From the NCBI GenBank assembly GCA_030247855.1, contig JAPDRN010000003.1, positions 620,001-684,000 on the forward strand: a stretch of DNA of 64,000 nucleotides, in the 5' to 3' direction. Positions within the stretch are counted from its first letter, which is position 1. Every line of letters begins with the position of its first letter. The translations under genes were made by a program, and so were the position numbers. Shown in pieces: positions 22,176 through 31,309 of this stretch. Under the pieces are notes generated by a model, which searched no databases, had not been told where the DNA came from, and was given only the letters and a program-made list of their open reading frames with translations. Source of the DNA: Knufia peltigerae (lineage: Eukaryota > Ascomycota > Eurotiomycetes > Chaetothyriales > Trichomeriaceae).

Positions 22176-24243
22176 ATGACAATGGCGCACCAAAGTGAGA
22201 CCAACGGGGTCACAATTAGCGCGATCAAAAGCACGCCCAATGGCAGCAGCAACGGCTGTGGTGTCAGGTCTGATGCGGTCCCTGAGCCAACTGCCCATGC
22301 CGGCGGTTTCCAGAGTCTGAAAGATGCGAGCACAGTATTGAAACCTCTGCCAGCATACACCCCCAGAAAGCTTCGTGTCGTCACGATTGGTGCTGGCTAT
22401 TCAGGCCTCACCCTAGCCCACAAGTTCCAGCACCAGCATCCCGACCTCGCCGACATGATTGACCACACAATCTACGAAGTCAGGCCCGAGTTGGGCGGCA
22501 CTTGGTTGGTGAACACCTACCCGGGCGTTGTCTGCGATGTGCCGTCGCACATTTACGTACGTTCCTCAATGCCGCAATGGCCGGTTGCTTTATGTTGCTG
22601 ACCAGCGGAGGCTTTTCCGTTTGACCCCAACCCTAGCTGGACTCGGTTCTTCTCGACCGGCCCTGAAATATGGGCATACATGAAGAAAACAGCTCAGAAG
22701 TGGAACCTCGAGCGGGACGTAAAGTACAATCATCGTGTTACTGGCGCCTATTGGCAAGAAGATCGCGGTCAGTGGCAGGTGATGGTCGAGCATAACGGCA
22801 CGGTTGTAGAGGACTATGCGGATATCTTGATATCAGCGCAAGGTTTCCTGAAGTGAGCTCGCTAACTCCAGGAGAAATTATATCGAGTTCTAGAGATCTG
22901 AGACTGACTTGTGAGCTTAACAGCACCTGGAAGTGGCCGTCGATTCCTGGATTGTCGCAATTTCCGGGCAAGAAGGTCCACTCGGCCAGTTGGGACCACG
23001 AATATGACTACAGCAACAAAAGAATTGCTGTGATAGGCAACGGTTCATCTGGAATCCAGATTCTGCCCCAGTTGGCCAAGCTACCTGGCACGAAGGTGAC
23101 AAGCTTCCAACGAGGGCCTACATGGGTGGTCAGCACCATGAACCCGGCGTCGCTCCTGGGCAAAGATGACCCTGCATATAACCCGGAGTACACCGACGAA
23201 GAGAGGGAAGACTTTTTGAACAATCCTCAGAAACACCATGAATATCGAAAAAAGATCATACACAATATCAACGACGGTTTCAAAATGGTACGGCAATAAC
23301 AACCGCAGGCCATGTACTTTGGAAATTGCAGACGCTGACAGACACCATAGTTTTTAAAGGGTTCGGAGCTCAATAAACAGATCTATGACCTTGCTCGTGC
23401 ACAGATGATGAGCAAATTACAGAACGACCCGAGGTTATGCGAGTTACTCATTCCGAAGTGGGAGCTAGGTTGTCGGAGGATTACACCTGGCGAAGGCTAT
23501 CTCGAATCCTTCTTGCGCGACGACGTTGAGCTCACCCAAAGCCCCATCACACGCATCGATGCCGACAGCATCGTCACCACCGACGGGAAGACGTACAAGG
23601 TGGATGTTGGTAAGGTTACACACATTCTTGACACACTTTCGCTTTAAGATATCAGACAAAAGCTAATCTCAGTGCTCTCAAACCAGTTGTTTGTGCCACC
23701 GGATTCGACGTCTCCTATCGTCCTCAGTACCCCGTCGTTGGTCGTAACGCGGTGAATCTCGCGGACAAATGGGCAGAGGAGCCTTCGTCCTACTTCTCAC
23801 TCGCATCCCCTGACATGCCCAACTATTTCATGTTCACCGGCCCGAACGCATTAATAGGCCATGGCTCTTTGATGGAGAGTCTGGGATGGAGTGCCGAGTA
23901 CATGATCAAGTGGATCCGGAAGATTGCCTCGGAGGACATCAAAGCCGTTGTCCCCAAGCAGAGTGCCGTGGATGAGTTGATTGTCTATTCGGACCAGATC
24001 CACAAGACATTGACCTGGACCGGGGCCTGTCGGAGCTGGTACAAAAACAACACCGTCGACGGCCGCGTGACGGCCACATTTGCCGGCAGCGCATTGTTGT
24101 TCAAGCGGCTCATCCAAGACCTGCGACCCGAAGACTTTGAAATTGTGACCAGAGACAAGAACCGTTTTCGATTCTTGGGCAATGGATTCCTGGAATATGA
24201 GTTGCAAAAAGGAAACGACCTGGCTTGGTACGTGGAAAGGTAG
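22176..24243 (+). CDS. Baeyer-Villiger-type flavin monooxygenase, second copy
   Basis: Five exons, 22176-22556, 22611-22852, 22924-23287, 23351-23609 and 23687-24243, close in frame (600 aa); a second ATG at 22182 is an equally possible start. A roughly 65-residue leader precedes the FAD site GAGYSG. The conserved YPGVVCDVPSHIY, the BVMO fingerprint FPGKKVHSASWD, the NADPH-binding GNGSSG and CATGFD follow in order. The C-terminal half (MFTGPNALIGHGSLMESLGW) resembles the group of fungal BVMOs that act on steroids and large cyclic ketones, a resemblance rather than proof. Sequence layout differs from the first BVMO, so this is not a recent duplication. Divergent transcription from one promoter suggests joint use. 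Confidence 0.87.
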
Positions 24244-24528
24244 TGAGAATGAAGTGTGCCTACCTAATTAGGTTTAGTGCTATTCCTCGGGCACAAGGAG
24301 GCTTCACTCATGTAATTAGAACTTGACAAGCTTCGTATCACTCGTGTTCATAACTTCATACGACAAAACCACTCTCTTCCCAGCTCCAGAGTGAGCCACG
24401 AGCATCTCAGCCATACCTTGGCTTCTGATAGGGCGCCGAACCTGCTCAACTTTTCACCACGACAAGTTTGCCTTCTTTCAGTACGCTCATACCGCGCTGT
24501 AGACGTCGTTGATGCCCCCTCAATCAAG

Positions 24529-24939
24529 ATGCCCGATGATTACCTCTGCGACCAATGTCATAAGGTGTTTCGTCGGAAAGAGCACCGAGATCGCCATCAA
24601 CTTAGCCATACAACAGTACGCCCTTTCTTTTGCCCACTCTGCAACTACCGCTTCACCCGAAAGGACGCACTGATGCGCCATGTCCGACTACATGCTTCAC
24701 GTGACAACAACAATGTCGCTGGATCTCCGATTCGCATAACCGCAGCCTGCGACAGCTGTGCTACTCTCAAGGCTCGATGCAGTGAGCAGAAGCCGTGTGA
24801 ATTATGTCAATCCTTGCATGTTAGTTGTACTATCACCCATCAAACGAAGCGCCGTGGACAGGCTGTTCAACAACAAGATCAAAACCCCATGGTCGCACAG
24901 AATACTACGACTGCTTATGTTCAGGCTCGCCGAAACTGA
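24529..24939 (+). CDS. Truncated regulator: two C2H2 fingers plus Zn2Cys6 cluster, no middle homology region
   Basis: The 136-aa product from the ATG at 24529 holds two C2H2 fingers (CDQCHKVF...HRDRHQLSH and CPLCNYRF...LMRHVRLH) and then a canonical Zn2Cys6 cluster (AACDSCATLKARC, then CELCQSLHVSC). Such composite factors normally continue for 500-800 residues with a fungal regulatory domain. Here the frame stops at 24939, and a P450 gene reading the other way ends at 25117, so no room is left for that domain. Other frames between 24940 and 25168 look like faded coding sequence but carry no recognisable domain. It is either a decayed gene or a DNA-binding-only protein that could compete for sites. 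No region A palindrome precedes it. Confidence 0.7.
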   Translation: MPDDYLCDQCHKVFRRKEHRDRHQLSHTTVRPFFCPLCNYRFTRKDALMRHVRLHASRDNNNVAGSPIRITAACDSCATLKARCSEQKPCELCQSLHVSCTITHQTKRRGQAVQQQDQNPMVAQNTTTAYVQARRN

Positions 24940-25116
24940 AAATCATCGACACCGAACTGAGCGAAGTGCACGCCAAAACGGTCCATCGGCTTCTGTTGAT
25001 TACTACGACCCAACGCTCTGCCCTCAGCCAACACCACTCCACTGGTCACGCACTGCATTGTACCATGGAACATGGGCGCCAATGGATGCTTGCGCACTTC
25101 CACTGATTTGCGAGGA

Positions 25117-26942
25117 CTATCTAGTCTTCACATGGACACGTATACCTGTCTGCTTGTTGAACCAGTAGTTTTGAGTTTTCCAACTTCTTTTTGGGTCGGC
25201 AAGCTCGACCTTGAACCTCCTCAAGAAGGCTGGAATAAGTTTGTGCATCTCAGCAAGAGAGATCTGTACAGTAAATGAGAAAGTGAGTTTTCGATCAGAC
25301 TCGTCGGAAGGGTGTTTTGGAATCGCCCAGGGCGGACAACTCACATTCTTGCCAATACAAGTTCTCGAACCACCTCCGAAGTGAAGCATATGCCGATCCA
25401 TCAAAGAGGCGTCGCCCTTGATCCATCTATCCGGGTTGAATTCGGCCGCGTCAGGTCCAAATATGGACTCGTCATAGTGAAAAACGGCCGCGTTGATGGA
25501 CACACGACTCCCAGCGGGGAAGTACCGACCAGAGATGGTCACCCCACCGGCAGGTACATGGCGCGGCATTCCAAGGCCGACGCTTGGATGAAGCCGCATA
25601 CCCTCCTTGCAGCAGGCGACCAAGTATGGCATCTTTATTGCTTCGTTGTATCGAATGTGCGGCTCGGACAACAGCCCCTGGGCAGTGAATTCATCAATCT
25701 CAGCCACAAGCTTTTGCATACATTCTGGACGTTGCATTAGATGATAGAAGATTGATCTGATGGCAATAGCCGTTGTGTCGCTACCGGCAAAACTGTGTAT
25801 GGGTATAACCATTAGTTTCCATCGGCCTTCTAACCCTGTGTATGTAGCGCGCAAAGGATCTGGCAGGGTTTTCTCTCGCTTACATGGCAACGCAGGCTTC
25901 ATTCTGTATCTCGGGGATACCGAACCCATCTTTATTTTCCATTATCTTGAAGAGCTTATCGAGCAAGTCCACTCTTTCGACGGTGCCGGCTTTCATCTGC
26001 TCCCGTCGGACGTTGGTCCATGATCTCCCTGCAGCTCGAATCTCGTCAAAGCCTCGAATTGAGTCTCGGATGGTTGGGAAAATCATGCCGATGGTCGAAT
26101 GGAAAGGTCGCAGCCACGCCGGCAGCACGCATGACAAAGCTATTCCGGGAAGTAAAGTATCCAGACTTTGGATATATCTTCCATAGTCATGCTCGTCTCG
26201 CATGAAACCGAACTGTTGTCCAAAAAACAACTCTCCGATCACGTCGAAGGCGTACCTGTGTGTACGAATCTGCCTGTCAGCGCCACAGGAACATAACAAT
26301 GATGTGGCCCAAAAGAGGGAAGAAAGGGTCGTTTTCGTGTTCTCAGCGATACAACTCAATAACGCACCACTGTATCCATTCACCGAAATCGATCTCTTTG
26401 GACTCCGCCGCAAATCGTTCCATCTTTTCGAGAAACACGTCCGTACACGCGTTGATGTACGTCTCGCTTTCTAGGATCGTGGACATGGAGTATACCGCGT
26501 TGACGTACTTCCTCCGGTCGGCGTGCTTGACCTCGTCGAGTTGCGTGAAGAGGTCCCCATGTGGACTGATGTTGGGAGCGAAAGGAGGGTAAAAGTCGGT
26601 CTTTGTGAAACCGGACTTGATATTGTAGATGATCTTCACTGCTGACGGGTCCGACACGGAGACCTCGTTGTGGGCGATGCGAACGAGGGGCCCGTGCTGT
26701 TTGTGTAAAGCCCGCTCGAGATGTTCGGCTCGGCCGCTGGAGACGGCTGACCCGATCCACATCCGAGAGAAGGATGCGAAAAAAGGCCCTGGAATGCCGG
26801 CGAACGGGTGGAACAAGCGACAGTACAAAATCCAAAGTGCCTGCACCACCCCTAGTACGGAGAGAAGAACAATGATTGTAGGGAGGTGCCAGAGCCAACC
26901 ATCATTGGAGAATGTCTTGGAAATTGGTGTATCGAGAATCAT
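25117..26942 (-). CDS. Cytochrome P450, microsomal, pisatin-demethylase-like group
   Basis: Four exons, 26942-26368, 26255-25884, 25792-25345 and 25263-25117, close in frame (513 aa). A single hydrophobic anchor spans about residues 17-40, followed by the proline hinge HPFAGIPGPFF. YAFDVIGELFFGQQFGFM resembles the pisatin-demethylase group. The I-helix oxygen motif is FAGSDTT, the K-helix is KEGMRLHP, the meander holds FNPDRW, and the haem loop is FGGGSRTCIGKN with the thiolate Cys. It should hydroxylate or demethylate a hydrophobic substrate at the ER with a P450 reductase. It sits at the edge of region A but its 700-nt promoter has no copy of the region A palindrome, so membership is unproven. 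Confidence 0.87.
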
Positions 26943-27649
26943 CGTAGTTGGTTCGGTATGCGTTGGATGGATGGGACCGTCGTCGTCGTCGTTTCTAATG
27001 CTATTTGTATGTACCTTGGTACAGTAAGTAGGTGTCCTCGTCAGATGTCTGTCTATCTTGTATATATATACCTTACAGCATCATCATCGCGTTACCAGTC
27101 TGTGACTAGACGGAACTATCAACCCATGGGGCCCCCCTTTCTCTCCCCCACAAAAGCACATGGAAATCTCTGGTAGTACATTCCTCCTTCTCCTCCCCCC
27201 ACTAGAACCGCCGATTGAAAGCCAACAACCTTTTTCCTGCTGTCAGGGCGTATCGTGGGCATTTGTTTCCTCAAGCATAGCTAAATGGAACATGCCGAAG
27301 GGTGATTGGCCTGTCGACAAAAGCCCAGTCTAACCTCACTTCCGGCTGTCGTGGGGAAGATTGGGGACGGTGGGCCGAAGCATGTCGCCACTGCATTGCC
27401 AGTCAATGGTCATAGTACTTCTCCTTGTTACCGAAAAGTGCAACTTTCCTGGCTTCATCTACGTCTTCCAACAGCTGACGAAGGCGGCGGGAATACCCCC
27501 CCTCCTTCTTGCCAATGTTACAGAACTGTTACATTTTCGCTGTCAAAACTCTGGTTAGAAGTGAGGGACTCTTGGCGCCCCTCTCCTTCCCTCCCCCAGC
27601 TCCCTCCAGCTCTCTCCCCCGGAAACCTGACATCCTGACCTGGACCAGC
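26943..27649. other. Intergenic region between P450 and DUF3425 gene
   Basis: The 707 nt hold the P450 promoter and the 3' flank of the DUF3425 gene. A short GTC repeat lies near 26979-26993. The run is rich in C/T and has no palindromic operator copy and no recognisable gene. Confidence 0.5.
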
Positions 27650-29521
27650 CTACGTTAGTGTCTCGAGCACTCGGTTTATCAGGGTTTGTAGCCTGTCCCC
27701 AGCCGCGGGCGAGAACTTTTGTGGAGCTCCCAGAATGTCACCTCTCCCCGCGGCAACCTCGACGGCCACGGGTAAGTCCTGAACCACGTAATGCGACACG
27801 GCGCTAGCGACGAACAGGGTCGGAAAGGTCTCAAAGAACCGGGGATGCAGCTTCTGGGTCTCGAAATTGCTATACTCGAGACCGTACGCCTTTTCTATTG
27901 CCTTCACCTCGGCAGACGCAGGAGTATACACGAGTCCCGTGCTGCTCGTCACCGGGGGGCAAAACCCGGCCTTTTCTTCCAGGAGGCAAAGGTCCCAGAC
28001 CCGAAAAGAGGTAGCAGTAGCTGTTGTTGTTGACGATCTTTTTGGTCTGTCGGAAAGCCTCGGAGGTGGAGTTGTTTTTGTAGTTGTTTTTGTCGACTCG
28101 GATCCTTGAGCGACTGATGACCTATCATTATTATTGTTATTGCTTGCTGCTACCCCTGCTGGGACCGAAGACGACGTTGTTCGATGTGCAACGACGTTTT
28201 GAATGGCAATCTTACAGACCAGATCCACGTCGAAGTTGTCCTGCTGTTCGATCAATTTCTCCCGGAGTTCGGGCCATGGCAGCCAATCGATCAACGGCGA
28301 GTGGGGGACCGTCAGCTGTCGAGGAGTCGGGCAGTAAGACGGGTGCATCTGTCCGTAGACCGCCTCGTTGGGAAAGTTGCGCCACATTTCAGACTGGAAG
28401 AACCCTTTGAACGAGGCCGTGGTCTTCCAAAAATGGGCGGCTTCCGGCCAAGCCTCGCGCACCACCCAAAGGACTCCCTCCGCGCACAACTTGGCTCGCT
28501 GTTTCATGGTCAACGACGGGTTCTGTGCGTGATGACTAAGAACCTGGTATAGAGTGGTGATATACTGATCCAGTTTGCAGCGGGCCTCCTGGCCGACGCC
28601 AGAATTGTAACCCGTTCTTAAATCTGGGACGACTTGGAGATTACGTAGCGTTGGTATTGGAGTTGTACTGTAATCAAACAAACCTTCAACGACTTGGATG
28701 TCGTCGTCGTTGCTGATATCATTTTCAACGTTAGCGTTGGTAAGAGAAGATCCAGTAGACAGAAGCGGCGGCAAATTGTCCTGAAAAAAGTCTTTTGTAG
28801 GAGCGTTCGGCGGTTGCGAGAGCCACATGCTGCTGTCATGCAACGTATAGTCTGGTGACTGGAGAGACCGCGGTTGTTGCCCTAGTTGTGCATTCGTCGT
28901 GTCGTCCGCATCCAAAACATTGTCGTTGATAATGTCCGTTTTCATGGCACAGTAATGTCCAGACGTTGCTTGCGGCTCCCATTCATTAGATTGCCAGCAG
29001 TATTGATTTGTTAAATCATTGAAAAAATCACCATCTAACGCTGAGGGTTCGGCGTTCTGCATCCGGGCCAAATTTGGCAAATAATGGTGGTCCCAAAGCT
29101 GTGGCTCTGGCCTTGAAGACGAGTGGACTGATGAAATCCGTGTATAACTCGTTGTCCTATGTCGAGAGTCTCTGGCGGAATAGCCTTGGAGGGCCTGGGA
29201 CGGCTGAGGAGGAACCACGTCCAATGGTGGCATGTCGTTGGACATGAAGCACGATGTGCTTCCATCGTTTAGTGAATGTTGTAGATGACTGCTGCAGTCT
29301 GGTAATTCAACATCCACCAACTGGCAAGACGCCTGGAGATATAGATGGGCTAATTCTTGGTTGCGGGCGGCAAGCGTTTGGCATTGCGCTTGAAGCACTT
29401 GGACCTTCCTCAGAAGCTCTTCATTCTCGCTCTCCAGCTGCGAACGCGATCTTGAAGGTCGGTATGACACCATCGGCTGCAAATCCCAGGGTTCGAATTG
29501 AGGGACCTCCATGGCGACCAT
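27650..29521 (-). CDS. DUF3425 protein with a leucine-zipper-like coiled coil (bZIP-related regulator)
   Basis: A single exon of 623 aa. Residues about 26-65 (SQLESENEELLRKVQVLQ and onward) form a heptad-repeat coiled coil, followed by a long Ser/Thr/Asn-rich linker. The C-terminal 300 residues carry the DUF3425 pattern: EGVLWVVREAWPEAAHFW, then HSPLIDWLPWPELREKL and the FETFPTLFVASAV region. DUF3425 proteins are usually bZIP transcription factors with a basic region before the zipper. Here only PSRSRSQ precedes it, and nothing upstream supplies a basic segment. It may be a zipper partner without its own DNA contact, or the basic exon is missed. It belongs to the block separating the two clusters. 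Confidence 0.78.
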   Translation of the reverse strand: MVAMEVPQFEPWDLQPMVSYRPSRSRSQLESENEELLRKVQVLQAQCQTLAARNQELAHLYLQASCQLVDVELPDCSSHLQHSLNDGSTSCFMSNDMPPLDVVPPQPSQALQGYSARDSRHRTTSYTRISSVHSSSRPEPQLWDHHYLPNLARMQNAEPSALDGDFFNDLTNQYCWQSNEWEPQATSGHYCAMKTDIINDNVLDADDTTNAQLGQQPRSLQSPDYTLHDSSMWLSQPPNAPTKDFFQDNLPPLLSTGSSLTNANVENDISNDDDIQVVEGLFDYSTTPIPTLRNLQVVPDLRTGYNSGVGQEARCKLDQYITTLYQVLSHHAQNPSLTMKQRAKLCAEGVLWVVREAWPEAAHFWKTTASFKGFFQSEMWRNFPNEAVYGQMHPSYCPTPRQLTVPHSPLIDWLPWPELREKLIEQQDNFDVDLVCKIAIQNVVAHRTTSSSVPAGVAASNNNNNDRSSVAQGSESTKTTTKTTPPPRLSDRPKRSSTTTATATSFRVWDLCLLEEKAGFCPPVTSSTGLVYTPASAEVKAIEKAYGLEYSNFETQKLHPRFFETFPTLFVASAVSHYVVQDLPVAVEVAAGRGDILGAPQKFSPAAGDRLQTLINRVLETLT

Positions 29522-30174
29522 TCATAGTGACAAAGATAACAAGACGTAAATTCGGATCAACCACGAAGAACAATTACCCCGCCGGTCCCCAGAAGTGAGT
29601 CTCGGCGGCGAGCTTTGTGGGGGATTTCCGGGGATTGCTCTGCCCGGAGCTGCTCCATACCTACAATAGGGCTACGACAGCACTGATGCAGGGGTGACTG
29701 GTGCTCTTATCAAGGCGCTACTTATATGAGGTGAAGCTTGAGCTGGTTGTTGTAACAGCGGCACCATCTCCTTGAGGAGAAGTTTGAGCATTTCTTAGGC
29801 CTACTGAATGTTGTATAGAAGGTATGGATTACAGTGAGCACGGGTTATGGGTCTCTGAACCAATGGAAATTCTCCAACCTCAGCCTCGCAGGGTCGACCA
29901 CATGGTCAACTTTCCAACCTTCCCAACCTTCCCATGACAACACATCAACACGCCAAAACACAACATCATAACAACTAGATGATCATGCTAATCACTTGAC
30001 CACATCATCAGCTAGTTTTGTCTTCATATATATACCATATGTAGACACATACCCCGAAACAAATGCAGATGGAGATATAATTGTTTATCTCCTCGCAAGA
30101 ACACCAACCTACGTATCATCCCATCGCCCAATCCGACAATAGCGTGCTCAATATCGATACAGAGCTCAAACACA
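29522..30174. other. Divergent intergenic region
   Basis: About 650 nt lie between the DUF3425 gene and the S1/P1 nuclease gene. It contains a repeated CCAACCTTCC near 29920 and AT-rich DNA but no operator copies and no gene I can support. Confidence 0.5.
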
Positions 30175-31221
30175 ATGCATCTGTATACGAGTACAATCAC
30201 CACTCTATTTCTATCCCTCTCCCTCCCCTACACAACACAAGCGTGGGGTTCCTTGGGTCACCGCACCGTCGCCTACCTAGCATCTCTCTACTTCACCCCT
30301 CGATCCACCACATTCACCAACCACCTCCTCAACGGTCAGGACATTTCCGAAGCGGCTCTCTTCCCCGACAAAGTCCGCCACATGCCGGCGTTCGCCTACA
30401 CTGCGGCCTGGCACTACATCGACGCGCAAGACGACCCCCCTCGTCAGTGTGGCATCAACGTCACGCGCGACTGTCTGGCCGCCGACGGCGGCTGCGTCGT
30501 GAGTGCCATCGCCAATCACACTGCGCGGGTCGCGGACCTCTCCCTGCCACGATTCTACCGCGGTCAATCCCTGCGCTTCATGATGCATTTCTTTGGTGAT
30601 GTTCATCAACCCCTCCACACCGAGAACTTGTCTCGAGGCGGCAATGACATCCCCGTTCTTTTCGACAACCACGCCACCAACCTCCACAGCGTATGGGACA
30701 CGCTCATACCAAACAAGTACGCTGGTCCGGATACCCTCTCTCAATCTCACCGTCACTCTGAACCTTCATCTTCGTCGAGACCATCATCATCATCACCATC
30801 GTACGCCCCCACAAAGTATGATCATGATGACGAACTCCTAGCAGCTTTCCGCTGGGCCCAACGTCTCTACTCCCAAGACGCCCAAGACGATGCCCACACC
30901 TCCTCCTCTTCGGTCTCCAATGAATGTCTTTCCGACGCCACGGAATGCAGCTTGTCATGGGCGTCCGAGGCGAATTCTCATGTTTGCTCTTACGTCTTGG
31001 CTCATGATGTCCTCCACCAAGAACTAGGCGGAACCTACTACGAAGGCGCCGTGCCGATCATAGACGACTTGGTAGGTAAAGCGGGCCGAAGGTTGGCCGC
31101 TTGGATCAATACCATTACGAACAACATCGACGATATGGACCTAGCAGACAATCAGAAGACTGTCGAGTACATGCGCAATAACGAGGCAGGTTCGGGTTTG
31201 TCACAGCACCTTCTGGAATAG
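30175..31221 (+). CDS. Secreted S1/P1-type nuclease
   Basis: A single exon of 348 aa. A signal peptide (hydrophobic core LFLSLSLPY) is cleaved just before WGSLGHRTVAYLAS; in this family the mature protein begins with the Trp that ligates zinc. Further zinc ligands are visible in WHYIDAQDD, FGDVHQPLHTENLSRGGND and NLHSVWD. It should be a trinuclear-zinc, single-strand-preferring nuclease and 3'-nucleotidase, secreted for phosphate or nucleotide scavenging. A low-complexity SSSSRPSSSSPS insert near residue 200 is not part of the core fold. Length and motif order match fungal S1/P1 enzymes. It belongs to the separating block rather than to either cluster. Confidence 0.92.
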   Translation: MHLYTSTITTLFLSLSLPYTTQAWGSLGHRTVAYLASLYFTPRSTTFTNHLLNGQDISEAALFPDKVRHMPAFAYTAAWHYIDAQDDPPRQCGINVTRDCLAADGGCVVSAIANHTARVADLSLPRFYRGQSLRFMMHFFGDVHQPLHTENLSRGGNDIPVLFDNHATNLHSVWDTLIPNKYAGPDTLSQSHRHSEPSSSSRPSSSSPSYAPTKYDHDDELLAAFRWAQRLYSQDAQDDAHTSSSSVSNECLSDATECSLSWASEANSHVCSYVLAHDVLHQELGGTYYEGAVPIIDDLVGKAGRRLAAWINTITNNIDDMDLADNQKTVEYMRNNEAGSGLSQHLLE

Positions 31222-31309
31222 TATTGGAACTTAAAGGGGCCGGATAGAGAAAGAGCACAATATACATTTGTCGTACGTTGATATTAGTACCTACGGACCA
31301 GGCATTGTA

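Noticed and set aside
24926..24934. CTCGCCGAA near the end of the truncated regulator
   Set aside because: It misses one base of TTCGSCGAA and lies in coding sequence; near-matches also occur at 5772 and 12419 in coding DNA.
6701..26942. A conventional secondary-metabolite cluster
   Set aside because: No PKS, NRPS, terpene synthase, prenyltransferase or DMATS is present in the window, so the oxidoreductases lack a backbone enzyme. One outside the window cannot be excluded.
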